Numbered from the stretch's first letter, positions 39,838 through 49,244 are shown. The stretch is DNA of 64,000 nucleotides from Pseudoxanthomonas kaohsiungensis (GCF_010211765.1 NZ_PDWO01000008.1:62001-126000), one strand, 5' to 3'. The notes: generated by a model from the letters alone, not told the origin. Translations and numbers: made by a program.

Positions 39838-40803
39838 TCAGTCCACCAGCTGCTTGGCCTCGGAGATGCCGAGCACTTCCGGGTGCTGCACCTCGGCCGG
39901 CGCGGGCTTGCGGCCGCGGCGCGAGAGCAGCGGGTCGAGGAACACCGCGCCGAGGATGATCGCCACGCCCAGGTAGAACAGCGGGGTCAACTCGCGCTGT
40001 TCGCCCAGCAGCAGCGCCGCCAGCACGATCGCGTAGACCGGTTCCAGGTTGGTCGCCAGCTGCACCGTGTAGGCGCTGAGGTGGCGCAGCGCGACCAGCG
40101 ACAGCGCGAACGGCAGCAGGGTACAGCCCAGCGACAGCACCAGCAGCAGCGCGCCGTCGCGCAGCCCAGGCAGGACCAGGAGGTCGCCGGCGAAGGCCGG
40201 CAACAGCAGCGGCATCAGCGGCGCGAGCAGGGTCAGCGCCAGGGTGCCGGCCCCGAGCTCGATGCCGGTAACCGTCAACGGGTCGGCGTGTTCGACCAGG
40301 CGCTTGTTGAACGAACCGAAGGCGGCCACCAGCAGGGCCGACAGCGCCCCCACGGCGACGCCCAGGCGCATGCCATCGGGCACGCCGCCGACCACCAGCG
40401 CCACGCCCGGCAGCACCGCCACGCCCAGCGCCAGTTCGCGCGGGCGGAAGGGGCGTCGCGCGACCCACGGCTCGATCACCGCCGTGAACACCGGGGCCAG
40501 CGCGATGCAGGTGGCCGCCACCGAGGCATTGGCAAGCTTGATCGCGCCGTAGAAGGTCAGCCAGTGCAGGGCTACCAGCACGCCGATGCCGGCATAGGCC
40601 AGCACCAGCCGCGGCGGCAACGCGCGCAGCCCGCGCCACACGCGCGGGATCAGGGCCAGCGCCGCCACGACCAGCAGCATCCGCCACCACACCAGCGGCA
40701 ACGCGGGCAGGCTGATCAGCTTGCCCAGGATCGCGGTGAAGCCCCACAACAGGACGCAGAAATGGATTTGCAGTTGGGCGCGGGTGCGATCGGAGGTCGG
40801 CAT
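39838..40803 (-). CDS. EamA-family DMT transporter
   Basis: Inner-membrane exporter of the drug/metabolite transporter superfamily, 321 aa, ten predicted helices in two EamA repeats (1-150 and 165-300). VALHWLTFYGAIKLANASVAAT and the second-repeat ending YLGVAIILGAVFLDPLL are characteristic. The C-terminus is a short charged tail with no known role. The substrate cannot be told from sequence. A distinct EamA protein is encoded at 48333-49244. Confidence 0.9.
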   Translation of the reverse strand: MPTSDRTRAQLQIHFCVLLWGFTAILGKLISLPALPLVWWRMLLVVAALALIPRVWRGLRALPPRLVLAYAGIGVLVALHWLTFYGAIKLANASVAATCIALAPVFTAVIEPWVARRPFRPRELALGVAVLPGVALVVGGVPDGMRLGVAVGALSALLVAAFGSFNKRLVEHADPLTVTGIELGAGTLALTLLAPLMPLLLPAFAGDLLVLPGLRDGALLLVLSLGCTLLPFALSLVALRHLSAYTVQLATNLEPVYAIVLAALLLGEQRELTPLFYLGVAIILGAVFLDPLLSRRGRKPAPAEVQHPEVLGISEAKQLVD

Positions 40804-40860
40804 CGGCGCATTATCGCCCGCCGCCGGTGCCCGCGACGATGCTCTCGATGCGGTCGCGCC

Positions 40861-41511
40861 TCAGTGGCGCGGCGCCAGCCAGCCGCGCAGGCCCAGCGCC
40901 GTCACGGCGGCTACCGCCCCGGCCGTGGCCATCAGCATGTCCTTCTGCGCATCCCATACGTCGCCCTGGGTGCCCAGGTAGGCCTGGCCAAGGTCGCCGC
41001 CGAACACGCTGGCGGCCAGCCACTCGAACATCTCGAACAGCAGCGAATGGGACATGACGAAGCTCACCGGCAGCAGGTAGCGCCAGATGCCCCGCGGCGG
41101 CGCCACGTGGTCGAGCAGTTCCACGCAGGCGGGCGTCACCAGCAGGCCGTAGAGCAGGTGCACCCAGCGGTCGAAGCTGTTGCGCTCCAGGCCCAGGGCG
41201 GCATCCAGCGAGACGCCGGCGACGCGTTCGAAGTAGGCGTCGTAGGGCACCTCGGCGTAGGTGTAGTGCGCGCCAATCTCGTGCAGCACGCCGAACACGA
41301 ACAGGCAGGCGTAACTGAGCCGGGTCAGCGGCATGGCCCGCCAGCCCCAGGCCAGGACCGGCACCGCCACCACGACCAGGACGTTTTCCAGGGCCCAGTC
41401 CTGCCGGTACCACGGCGAGACGGCCAGGGAGGTCCACACCACGGCGAACAGGCCGAGCAGGCACAGCGCGTAGCGCGACGAGGCGGGCGTTCGCTGGAAT
41501 CCGGCGGCCAT
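40861..41511 (-). CDS. DUF2238 membrane protein (YjdF-like)
   Basis: A 216-aa integral membrane protein with about six helices. The family signature is clear: HEIGAHYTYAEVPYD, NSFDRWVHLLYGLLVTPA and SLLFEMFEWLAASVFGGDLGQAYLGTQGDVWDAQKDM. Conserved acidic and histidine residues lie in these loops, but the function is unknown. A start five codons upstream (MRGCAMAAG) is also in frame. The DUF72 gene lies 50 nt upstream on the same strand. Confidence 0.92.
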   Translation of the reverse strand: MAAGFQRTPASSRYALCLLGLFAVVWTSLAVSPWYRQDWALENVLVVVAVPVLAWGWRAMPLTRLSYACLFVFGVLHEIGAHYTYAEVPYDAYFERVAGVSLDAALGLERNSFDRWVHLLYGLLVTPACVELLDHVAPPRGIWRYLLPVSFVMSHSLLFEMFEWLAASVFGGDLGQAYLGTQGDVWDAQKDMLMATAGAVAAVTALGLRGWLAPRH

Positions 41512-41561
41512 GGCGCATCCTCGCATGGAAGCGCGCCGGCCCGCGTGCGCCGGGCCCGCGC

Positions 41562-42392
41562 TCAGGCCAGCCGTTCGAGCAGTGCCCGGGCCGCGGCCGG
41601 GTTGCGTTCCTTGGCACTGGCGATGAAGAACACGAACACCTCGCGTGGCGCCTGTGCCGGACGAGGCGGCTCCACGTGCGGCAGTTCGGCCGGGTCGCCG
41701 CCGGCGGCCCATTCGCCGGCGCGACGGGCCCAGGCATCGAGTTCGGCCTCGGCATAACCCAGCGGAAGCCCCGCGCGGGCCTGCATCAGCCGGGCGTAGA
41801 CGAAATCGGCGGTGAGGTCGGCGAAGGAGGGATGTTCGTCGGAGCCGGCGAACACCAGCGCCACGTTGCGCTGGCGCATCAGCGCCAGCACCTGCGGGGA
41901 GAACAGCGCCGCTTCGCGCAACTCCAGCGCGTGCCGCAGGGGCCGGCCGCCGGCACGCGCCGGCAGCAGCGCCAGGAAGGCCTCCAGCTCCGTGGGCGTG
42001 GGCGCGCGTCCGCGCTCGAACTGCCAGGACAGCGCGCCGAGGCGATCGCCCAGCTCGCAGATGCCGCCGACGAAGTCCTCGATCTGCGCACCGGTACCGG
42101 CCAGGCGCCGGCTGGCCATGATCCGCTTCGGCGCCTTGGCGGTGAACACGAAGCCCGGTGGCGTCTCGTCGCGCCACTTGGCATAGGTGGCGGGCTTCTG
42201 CGCGCCGTAGTAGGTGCCGTTGATCTCGATGGCGGTGAGTTGCCGGCTGGCGTACTCGAGCTCCCGGCGCTGGACCAGGCCTTCGGGGTAGAACGCCCCG
42301 CCGCGCCAGGGCGCGTAGGTCCAGCCGCCGATGCCGACGTGGACGCGGGCATTGCGGGCAGCGGGCGCAGCGGGAGCGAACAGGTCGTGCAT
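41562..42392 (-). CDS. DUF72 family protein (YecE-like)
   Basis: A 276-aa TIM-barrel protein of the DUF72/YecE family. Signatures: HVGIGGWTYAPWRGGAFYPEG, YASRQLTAIEINGTYYGAQKPATYAKW and FVFTAKAPKRI, plus FVYARLMQ near the end. Biochemical function is unknown. It is probably transcribed with the downstream DUF2238 gene. Upstream is a REP pair. Confidence 0.93.
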   Translation of the reverse strand: MHDLFAPAAPAARNARVHVGIGGWTYAPWRGGAFYPEGLVQRRELEYASRQLTAIEINGTYYGAQKPATYAKWRDETPPGFVFTAKAPKRIMASRRLAGTGAQIEDFVGGICELGDRLGALSWQFERGRAPTPTELEAFLALLPARAGGRPLRHALELREAALFSPQVLALMRQRNVALVFAGSDEHPSFADLTADFVYARLMQARAGLPLGYAEAELDAWARRAGEWAAGGDPAELPHVEPPRPAQAPREVFVFFIASAKERNPAAARALLERLA

Positions 42393-42482
42393 CGATGGAC
42401 GGGCATGAGGGTTCCGATGCGGATATTAGCTGCCGGGACCGCCACGCTGCAGGCTTGCCAGCGCCCGCCGGCCCTGCCGCCG

Positions 42483-42575
42483 GTAGGAGCCGGGCTTGCC
42501 CGCGACGCGACGACGCCGGCGCAGGCGACGGTCCGACGGTCCCCACGTCGTGTCGCCATCAAGCTGGGCTCCTAC
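42483..42575. repeat. Inverted REP pair upstream of serine hydrolase
   Basis: Plus-strand unit GTAGGAGCCGGGCTTGCCC... (42483-42506) and a minus-strand unit (42552-42575, GTCGCCATCAAGCTGGGCTC), with a 45-nt spacer containing ACGACGCCGGCG and CGACGGTCCGACGG. It belongs to the GTAGGAGC subfamily. Confidence 0.8.
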
Positions 42576-42593
42576 AAGAAGCCGCCGCGCCCC

Positions 42594-42599
42594 TAGAAT
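42594..42599 (+). promoter_or_regulatory. Candidate -10 box of serine hydrolase
   Basis: TAGAAT nine nt before the ATG at 42609; no clear -35. Confidence 0.3.
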
Positions 42600-42608
42600 C
42601 GGGATTCC

Positions 42609-44255
42609 ATGCCTTCCGGGTTCCGCCACATGCGCCTGCTTCCGCCGCCGTCCCGCTGCCTGTTGGCGCTCGGCCTGTTCCTGCTGATGCCTTGGTCCGC
42701 CACCGCCGCCGACGCGCCCATGGCCGCCGAGGCGCGGGACTCGGCCTTCGATCCGGCCGAGCTGGACGCCTGGGTCGCACAGGTGCGCGAGCGCTTCGAA
42801 GTGCCCGGAATCGCGGTGGCGGTGGTGAAGGACGGGCAGGTCGTGCTGGAACGCGGCTGGGGCGTGCGCGAGATCGGCGAGCCGGCGCCGGTCGACGAAC
42901 ACACCCTGTTCGCCATCGCTTCCAACACCAAGGCCTTCACCGCCGCCTCGCTGTCGATGCTGGCCGACGAAGGCAAGCTGTCGCTGGACGACCGGGTGGT
43001 CGACCACCTGCCCGGGTTCCGCATGTCCGATCCGTACGTGACCGGCCAGATGCGGATCCGCGACCTGCTCACGCACCGCAGCGGCCTGGGCCTGGGCGCC
43101 GGCGACCTGCTGTTCTGGCCCGGAAGCGACTACCGCAACGAGGAGGTCGTGCGGCGGTTGAAGGACGTGCCGCTGAAGACCGGTTTCCGCGAGCGTTATG
43201 CGTACGACAACATCCTCTATGCGGTCGCGACGCGTGTGATCGAGGAGGTCTCCGGCCAGTCGTACGCGCAGTTCCTGCAGCAGCGCTTCTTCGATCCACT
43301 GGGCATGGGCGGCACCCGCTTCAACGCCGATGCGCTGCGGCCGGGCGACAACGTCGCCACCGGGCATGCCAAGGCCGATTTCACCACGCTGCGGCCGACC
43401 TTTCCCCTGACCTGGCACAACGCCGCCGGCGCCGGTGGCATCTACTCCAGCGTGCACGACATGGGCCGCTGGATGCGCGCGCAGCTGGCGGGAGGCACGT
43501 TCACCGATGCGCAGGGCAACGAGCAGCGCCTGTTCTCGCGGGAACGGCAGAAGGAAATGTGGTCGCTGCTCTCCCCGATGCCCATCGCCGAACCCTCGGT
43601 GCCGCAACTGGCCGCGGCCCGGCCGGATTTCCTCGGCTACGGCGAGGGCTGGATCACCTCGTCCTATCGCGGCGAGAAGCTGGTGTGGCACACCGGTGGC
43701 TGGCCGGGCATGGTGTCGCGGGTGACGCTGGTGCCGGGTCGCAACCTCGGCGTCGTGGTGCTGACCAACCAGGAGGCCGGGGGCGCCTTCAACGCGCTGA
43801 CGATGCAGGTCCTGGACGCGTTCATGCAGCCGGCGCAGCGCACCGACTGGATCGATGCCTATGCGGCGGCGGCCGACAAGGGCAGGACGAAGGCCGACAA
43901 GGCTTGGCGCGAGCGGCTCGCTGCCCGCCAGGCGCGCTCGACGCCCTCGCTGCCGCTGGCCGGCTACGCCGGCACCTACCGCGATGCCTGGTACGGCGAC
44001 GTGGACGTGGTGCACGACGGCGGCCGGCTGCGGATGCGCTTCCAGCCCAGCCCGCTGCTCACCGGCACCCTGCAGCACTGGCAGCACGACACCTTCCTGG
44101 TGAAGTGGGACGACCGCACGCTCAATGGCGATGCCTTCGTGACCTTCAGCCTCGATGCCGATGGCCGGGTGCGCGAAGCGAGGATGGAAGCGGCGTCGGA
44201 ACTGACCGATTTCAGCTTCGACTTCCACGACCTCAGGCTGGAGCCGGTGCGGTGA
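42609..44255 (+). CDS. Serine hydrolase, beta-lactamase/class C type with DUF3471 tail
   Basis: Exported hydrolase, 548 aa. A signal peptide (CLLALGLFLLMPWSATAA) precedes a penicillin-binding/AmpC-like domain with the active Ser105-x-x-Lys108 (SNTK), the Tyr-Asn pair YDN at 199-201, and HTGGWPGMVSR as the KTG-box counterpart. A C-terminal DUF3471-type beta domain (about 445-548, GTYRDAWYGDVDVVHDGG) follows. Members include esterases, D-aminopeptidases and peptidoglycan enzymes; there is no specific evidence for beta-lactam resistance. A start at residue 8 (MRLLPPPSRC) is possible. Confidence 0.92.
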   Translation: MPSGFRHMRLLPPPSRCLLALGLFLLMPWSATAADAPMAAEARDSAFDPAELDAWVAQVRERFEVPGIAVAVVKDGQVVLERGWGVREIGEPAPVDEHTLFAIASNTKAFTAASLSMLADEGKLSLDDRVVDHLPGFRMSDPYVTGQMRIRDLLTHRSGLGLGAGDLLFWPGSDYRNEEVVRRLKDVPLKTGFRERYAYDNILYAVATRVIEEVSGQSYAQFLQQRFFDPLGMGGTRFNADALRPGDNVATGHAKADFTTLRPTFPLTWHNAAGAGGIYSSVHDMGRWMRAQLAGGTFTDAQGNEQRLFSRERQKEMWSLLSPMPIAEPSVPQLAAARPDFLGYGEGWITSSYRGEKLVWHTGGWPGMVSRVTLVPGRNLGVVVLTNQEAGGAFNALTMQVLDAFMQPAQRTDWIDAYAAAADKGRTKADKAWRERLAARQARSTPSLPLAGYAGTYRDAWYGDVDVVHDGGRLRMRFQPSPLLTGTLQHWQHDTFLVKWDDRTLNGDAFVTFSLDADGRVREARMEAASELTDFSFDFHDLRLEPVR

Positions 44256-44262
44256 CTTCCCC

Positions 44263-44355
44263 GTAGGAGCCCAGCTTGCTGGCGATACGGGCCATTGGAA
44301 CGATGAGGCATCCTCGTTCCAACGGCCCCGCGTCGCGGGCAAGCCCGGCTCCTAC
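44263..44355. repeat. REP pair with a paired spacer (long hairpin)
   Basis: GTAGGAGC-type units at 44263-44286 (plus) and 44332-44355 (minus). The spacer itself is an inverted repeat: GGCCATTGGAACGATGAGG faces TCCTCGTTCCAACGGCC. The whole 93 nt can therefore fold as one long hairpin between the convergent serine hydrolase and DUF885 genes. Confidence 0.85.
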
Positions 44356-44407
44356 AACATCGTCTGGCCGGTTGCCCGGGCGGACCATGGTTGGCGCCGT
44401 CGCGGCC

Positions 44408-46225
44408 TCACTCGATCGGCTGGTCCAGCATCAACTGGCGCACGAAACGCACCGGCGGCGCGCCGTAGGACAGCACCTGGTCGTGGTACGCCTTCAGGTC
44501 GAAGTCCGTGCCCAGCTTCTGTTCCACCGCCTTGCGCGTGTCGAAGTGCTCCTGCACGCCGACGAAGTAGGTGGGCAGCTGCGCGGACGTCAGCTGCGCG
44601 CGCGTCCACTTGCCGGCGGCCTCGCGCTCCTGCTGGAAGGTCTGGTTGACCATCAGGTCCATCGCCTGCTCGCGGGTCCAGTTGTCCACGTGCACGCCCT
44701 GGTCCAGGATCGCATTGGCAATCGTGCGCAGGTAGAACTTCAGCTGCACCAGCCGGAACAGCGGATCGTTGTCGAGGTAGCCGGCATCGGCCATCATCTT
44801 CTCGGTGTAGACGGCCCAGCCCTCGGCGAACATGCCCGAGCGCAGCACCGCGCGCAGGGTCGAGGGGAACTTGGCCGAGTGCCAGCCTTCCAGGTAGTGC
44901 CCCGGCGTGCCTTCGTGGATGCTCAGCAGTTCGATCATGCGCGAGTTGTATTCGCGCAGGAACGAATCGACCTGCGCCTGGGTCCAGTCCTCCGGGATCG
45001 GCGAGACCGCGTAGAAGGTCTTGAGGTTCTTGTCGAGCGGGCCGGGCGAATCGGCATAGGCCACCGCCACGCCGCGCTGGAACTCCGGCATCTCGATGAT
45101 CTCGACCGGCGCGTCCGGCAGGGTGACCAGGTCCTTCTGGCGGACGAACTCGGTCGCGCGTGCCAGCGCGGCTTCGGCATCGGCGACCACCTTGTCGCGC
45201 GCCGGGCGCTCGGCGTAGGCCAGCTCCAGCGCCGCCTCGATCGCCTTCTGCTGCTGTTCGGGCGTGGGGCTGTCGGGCAGTTCGGGCGCGCCCGGCTTCC
45301 CGGCCAGCACCTGGCGGGCGATGCCGTACATCTCGCCGCGCACGCGCACCAGTTCGGCCTCGGCGCGCTGCTTGATCTCCGCGCGCGACAGCGAGGACAG
45401 CAGCGCGAACTGCAGCTTCTGGTCGTACTTCTCCGCGCCGATGCGGAATTCGCCCTGGGCATTCGGAACGAGCGTCTTGTCCAGCCAGTCCTGGTGCTCG
45501 GCCACGGCCTTCTTCAGGCCGTCGATGGCCTTCTCCGCGCGCTCGCGCTCGGGATTGGCCAGCTGGCCCAGGTTCGGGGTGATGAAGGTCTCGACGATGC
45601 TGAGGATGCCGGCGTTCTGCCGGGCGACCGTCTCGGCATGGACCTTCGGCACGCGTGCCGGGTCGAGGTTGGCGCGGGCCTGGGCGAGCAGCGCGGGGAT
45701 CTTCTCCATGCGCGCGGTCGCCGATTGCAGGCGGTCGGGCATCGGCGCGAACTCGCGCGCCATCAGGCCGTAGATCGCGCTGCCGGCCAGGCCGCTGTAG
45801 GCCTGCGGATCCCATGCCCAGGACTGCAACGTTTCGGCGTTCCAGATGTCGTAGCGGAGCTGGTTGCGCAGGATCACCGCATCGACCTGGTTCTCGCGCG
45901 AGAGCTGGGAGACGTCCATCGCTTCCAGTTCGGCGAGGATCTTCTTGCTGAAATCGAGCGCCTTCTGCCGGCCTTCGGCGCTGAGGTCGTCCAGTTCGCC
46001 GTCGTAGCGGTGCTCGCCGGTCTGGGTCGCGCTGACCGGCGACAGCTGGAACCAGCCCTCCAGCGCGCGCTGCGACAGGTCGGCAAATGCCGTATCGGCC
46101 TGGCTGGCGCCGGTGGCCGTGGCGGTGGAGCCGTCGGCCGGTGCGGCGGGCGCGGTGGGGGTCTCGGCCTTGTGGCAGGCCGCCAGGCTGGCGAGGAGGG
46201 CAAGGGCGAGGAGGGAGCGGCGCAT
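44408..46225 (-). CDS. DUF885 lipoprotein, putative metallopeptidase
   Basis: A 605-aa lipoprotein (signal MRRSLLALALLASLAAC). DUF885 proteins are M32/neurolysin-like in fold. The metal motif HEGTPGH is at 437-443 (His437, Glu438, His443), the HExxPGH form typical of the family, followed by the helical SAKFPSTLRAVLRSGMFAEGWAVYTEKMM that provides the third ligand. RNQLRYDIWNAETLQSWAWDP is an N-terminal family segment. A periplasmic peptidase role is likely; substrates are unknown. Confidence 0.9.
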   Translation of the reverse strand: MRRSLLALALLASLAACHKAETPTAPAAPADGSTATATGASQADTAFADLSQRALEGWFQLSPVSATQTGEHRYDGELDDLSAEGRQKALDFSKKILAELEAMDVSQLSRENQVDAVILRNQLRYDIWNAETLQSWAWDPQAYSGLAGSAIYGLMAREFAPMPDRLQSATARMEKIPALLAQARANLDPARVPKVHAETVARQNAGILSIVETFITPNLGQLANPERERAEKAIDGLKKAVAEHQDWLDKTLVPNAQGEFRIGAEKYDQKLQFALLSSLSRAEIKQRAEAELVRVRGEMYGIARQVLAGKPGAPELPDSPTPEQQQKAIEAALELAYAERPARDKVVADAEAALARATEFVRQKDLVTLPDAPVEIIEMPEFQRGVAVAYADSPGPLDKNLKTFYAVSPIPEDWTQAQVDSFLREYNSRMIELLSIHEGTPGHYLEGWHSAKFPSTLRAVLRSGMFAEGWAVYTEKMMADAGYLDNDPLFRLVQLKFYLRTIANAILDQGVHVDNWTREQAMDLMVNQTFQQEREAAGKWTRAQLTSAQLPTYFVGVQEHFDTRKAVEQKLGTDFDLKAYHDQVLSYGAPPVRFVRQLMLDQPIE

Positions 46226-46356
46226 GGGGTTTCCGGGGCGTAGCGGGAAAGTCCCAAGGATAGGCGCCCGGAGGCCGGCCGTGCACCTGCCGCGGACCGT
46301 GCACGGCAGGGGGCGCCGACGCTACCCTATGGCCAGGCCTACAACGAGGACACCCG

Positions 46357-46713
46357 ATGAGACTTGCCGGAAGCTGCCACTGTGGCCGCATCGCCTATGA
46401 GGTCGAGGTCGGCGACGGCATCACCGAGGTCTACGACTGCAACTGTTCGATGTGCCGCCGCCGCGGCGGCCTGCTCTGGTTCGCGCCGCGCAGCGCCCTG
46501 GTGCTGAAGACGGCCGAAGCGGACCTGGCGACCTACCGCTTCAACCGGGAACACCTGGCCCATCACCACTGCACGGTGTGCGGCATCGCGCCGTTCAGCG
46601 AAGGCACCAATCCGAAGACCGGCGAAGCCACGGTGGCGGTCAACGTGCGCTGCCTGCCGGAGGTGGACCTGGCGGGGCTGAGGATCGTGCCGGTCGACGG
46701 CGCCAGCTTCTAG
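46357..46713 (+). CDS. GFA/CENP-V domain protein
   Basis: A 118-aa zinc protein of the GFA family, with cysteines in CHCGRIAY, DCNCSMCRRRGG and HHCTVCGIAPF. The last motif lacks the final (F)xxCG loop of the protein at 31765-32169 and belongs to a different subgroup, with NVRCLPEVDL as its C-terminal signature. The reaction is unknown. It is divergent from the DUF885 gene with a 131-nt gap. Confidence 0.9.
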   Translation: MRLAGSCHCGRIAYEVEVGDGITEVYDCNCSMCRRRGGLLWFAPRSALVLKTAEADLATYRFNREHLAHHHCTVCGIAPFSEGTNPKTGEATVAVNVRCLPEVDLAGLRIVPVDGASF

Positions 46714-46738
46714 GCGGACGGGCACGCCACGACGCCGG

Positions 46739-47032
46739 TCAGTCCTCTTCCTCGACGAACTCGACCACCAGGCCGAGCCGGTAGGCCAGCTCTTCCACCA
46801 GTTCGCGGACGCGGCCGGCGGTATAGGCGTTCGGTGCGTCCACTTCCAGTTCGTGCGTGCCCGGGCCGAGATCGTCGGACAGGCCCGCCGAACTGGAATC
46901 CTCGTCGTCCATCTGTGGCATCAGGTCGGCCACTTCCTCCACGTGCTCGATGCCTTCCAGGCTCTGCAGCAGGTCGGCCACCGCGCGCAGGTCGTCGTCG
47001 CTGCCGGTGATGCGGATGCGGAGCTGGGGCAT
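46739..47032 (-). CDS. Small acidic protein of unknown function
   Basis: No family recognised. The 97 aa start MPQLRIRITGSDDDL. Sequence suggests a strand-helix-strand unit (RIRITG, DLRAVADLLQSLEGIEHVEEV), a short acidic disordered loop (PQMDDEDSSSAG), then a helix (AGRVRELVEELAYRLGLVVEF). The pattern could be a small ferredoxin-like or ACT-like fold, but this is a guess. No signal peptide. Codon use matches its neighbours. Confidence 0.6.
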   Translation of the reverse strand: MPQLRIRITGSDDDLRAVADLLQSLEGIEHVEEVADLMPQMDDEDSSSAGLSDDLGPGTHELEVDAPNAYTAGRVRELVEELAYRLGLVVEFVEEED

Positions 47033-47108
47033 GGCAAGGATTCCAGAAGGGGGCTGCTCCAGCCTGCCGCCGGCCCCATCAAAAGCAGGTGATGGATGCG
47101 ATGCACAT

Positions 47109-48041
47109 TCAGCGAAGGCGGCCGCGCGCCCCCGGTGCGCGTGCGCGTGTCGACGGCTGCTGGCCGTGCGCCTGCTGTTTGAGCCAGGCCAGGAACAGCG
47201 ACGCGGCGGGAGCGGGCGGCCGGTGCGCCGGATGCACTGCGTAGTAGGCGAAGCGCGCCTCCAGCGCCGGGCCCGGCAGGCGGACCAGCTCGCCGCGCTC
47301 GAGGTAGGGCTGGGCGATGTAGGTGCGGGCCAGCGCCGCGCCGATTCCGTGCGCCGCCGCGCGCATGGCATCGGTGCTGTCGCAGAAGGTGTGCATGGCC
47401 GGCAGCGCCACGCCGCGGATGCCGGCGGCCTGGAAACAGTCGCGCCAGCCTTGCAGGCCCATGTCCGCCACCAGCGGCAGGCGCGCGACCTGGGCTGCGT
47501 CTCGCACGTCCTCGATCCCGGGCAGCGCGGGGGAGGCGACCGGGAACAGCGCGTCGTCCATCAGGTGGTGGGCGGTCAGCCCGGGCCAATGTCCCGGTCC
47601 GTAGCGGATCGCCAGGTCCGGTCCACCTTCGTCGAAGCGCGCCAGCGCGGTGCTCGCGTCCACCTCCAGCCGGACGTGCGGGTAGGCGTCGCAGAACCCC
47701 TTCAGCCGCGGCAGCAGCCAGCAGTACACCAGCGAATGCAGGGTGCTGATCCGCAGGATCGAGATCCCTGCCGCCGGCTGCAGGTTGCCGGCCACCGCCG
47801 CCACGTCGGCCAGCGCCGCCGACGCGGCGTCCGCCAGCTGCCGGCCTTCGGGCGTGAGCGACACGCCGCGCGCATGGCGCAGGAACAGGCGCGCGCCGAG
47901 GATGGTTTCGAGCTTGCGCACGTGGTGGCTGACCGCACTGGCGGTCAGGTGCAGTTCTTCCGCCGCATGGGCGAAATTCTGGTGGCGCGCGGCGGCGGCG
48001 AACACGCCCAGCGCGGGCAGCAGGGTGGGGCGCAGGTTCAT
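47109..48041 (-). CDS. LysR-type regulator, GcvA-like
   Basis: A 310-aa LysR regulator: winged helix (LPALGVFAAAARHQNFAHAAEELHLTASAVSHHVRKLE) and a substrate-binding domain (EVDASTALARFDEGGPDLAIRYG is the GcvA-group signature). A basic, arginine-rich C-terminal tail (TRARAPGARGRLR) is unusual in length. It is divergent from the EamA exporter at 48333 with a 291-nt gap and probably regulates it, as LysR regulators often control adjacent divergent genes. Confidence 0.9.
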   Translation of the reverse strand: MNLRPTLLPALGVFAAAARHQNFAHAAEELHLTASAVSHHVRKLETILGARLFLRHARGVSLTPEGRQLADAASAALADVAAVAGNLQPAAGISILRISTLHSLVYCWLLPRLKGFCDAYPHVRLEVDASTALARFDEGGPDLAIRYGPGHWPGLTAHHLMDDALFPVASPALPGIEDVRDAAQVARLPLVADMGLQGWRDCFQAAGIRGVALPAMHTFCDSTDAMRAAAHGIGAALARTYIAQPYLERGELVRLPGPALEARFAYYAVHPAHRPPAPAASLFLAWLKQQAHGQQPSTRARAPGARGRLR

Positions 48042-48332
48042 CGGCAAGCCATGAGCAGGATTTGTGGCTCGCGTGGATACTACGCGCTTGTCGACCCACC
48101 GCACTGGCGCGATGCTGCGCCTCCGGTCTGCGCCGGATGCGATGTCCGGAAACGGCCGGTACGGCGTCGGTCCCCGCGGCATGCTGGCTTGCCCGGTCCG
48201 TCCCTCGCACGCTGGAGCGGCGGGAGCACGATGCCCTTCGCCGGTCCCCGTGCGACCGGATCCAGGCACCGCTGTCGCGGCACTGGCCGGCCGCGGGCAG
48301 GCCCATCACGGCAGAACAGGAGAACACGACAG

Positions 48333-49244
48333 ATGGACGGATCGAAGCGGAACTCGCAGGAAGCGGATCACACGCCGGCAGCGGCAACGACCGCGCGCGA
48401 CTGGCGCACCCCATTCGAACTGCTCGCGCTGGGCGCGGTCTGGGGCGGCTCGTTCCTGTTCATGCGCGTGGCGGCACCCGCGTTCGGGCCGTACGCGCTG
48501 GTCGAGCTGCGGCTGGCCTTGGGCGCGCTGGTGCTCCTGCCGTTCCTGTGGCTGGCGCGGGCCCAGTTTCCCTTGCGCCTGTGGCCGCGGCTGGCGGCGA
48601 TCGGGATCATCAACTCGGCGCTGCCGTTCCTGCTGTTCGCCTGGGCCGCGCAGCGCGCGCCTGCGGCGATCGGTGCGATCTGCAACGCGATGACCGTGCT
48701 GTTCGCCGCGCTGGTGGCGTTCGTCGTGTTCGGCGAGAAGATCGGCATGCGCCGCGCGATCGCCCTGGTCACGGGCTTCGTGGGCGTGGTGGTACTGGCC
48801 ACCGCCAAGGTGTCCGGGTTGAGCGTCGGGCCGGCGGTGCTCGCCGGCGCGACGGCCGCCCTGCTGTACGGCGTCGGCCTGAACCTGGTCAAGCGCTACA
48901 TGGTCGGGCTGCCGCCCGCCGCCTCGGCGGCCGTGACCCTGGGCTGTTCGGCGGTGCTGCTGCTGCCGCTCGCGCTCACGCACTGGCCGGCCGGCCCCGT
49001 GCCGGCACTGGCCTGGGCCGCGGCGGTCGGCCTGGGCGTGCTGTGCACCGGCCTGGCCTTCATCTACTTCTACCGCCTGATCCACCGGATCGGCGCGGCC
49101 CGCACCTCGACCGTCACCTACCTGATCCCGCTGTTCGGCGCGCTGTTCGCCTGGTGGCTGCTGGATGAGCCGGTGACGGCGACGATGCTGCTGGCGGGCG
49201 GCCTGATCCTCGGCAGCGTGGCGATCAGCCAGCGCGCGAACTGA
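48333..49244 (+). CDS. EamA-family DMT transporter
   Basis: Inner-membrane exporter, 303 aa, ten predicted helices in two EamA halves. LGAVWGGSFLFMRVAAPAFGPYALVELRL is the canonical first helix pair; TSTVTYLIPLFGALFAWWLLDEPV is the signature near the end. AGGAG lies before the ATG. Its substrate may be set by the divergent LysR regulator's inducer, which is unknown. It is of a different subgroup from the EamA protein at 39838. Confidence 0.92.
   Translation: MDGSKRNSQEADHTPAAATTARDWRTPFELLALGAVWGGSFLFMRVAAPAFGPYALVELRLALGALVLLPFLWLARAQFPLRLWPRLAAIGIINSALPFLLFAWAAQRAPAAIGAICNAMTVLFAALVAFVVFGEKIGMRRAIALVTGFVGVVVLATAKVSGLSVGPAVLAGATAALLYGVGLNLVKRYMVGLPPAASAAVTLGCSAVLLLPLALTHWPAGPVPALAWAAAVGLGVLCTGLAFIYFYRLIHRIGAARTSTVTYLIPLFGALFAWWLLDEPVTATMLLAGGLILGSVAISQRAN

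Noticed and set aside
38569-41757. Very long open frame (over 1000 codons) on the plus strand over the cyclase, EamA and DUF2238 genes
   Set aside because: It is a shadow of real genes on both strands in high-GC DNA: low-complexity Arg/Gly/Ala composition and no recognisable domain.
42609-44255. Beta-lactam resistance gene
   Set aside because: The SxxK/YxN hydrolase has a DUF3471-type tail common in esterases and peptidases; no evidence for beta-lactamase activity.
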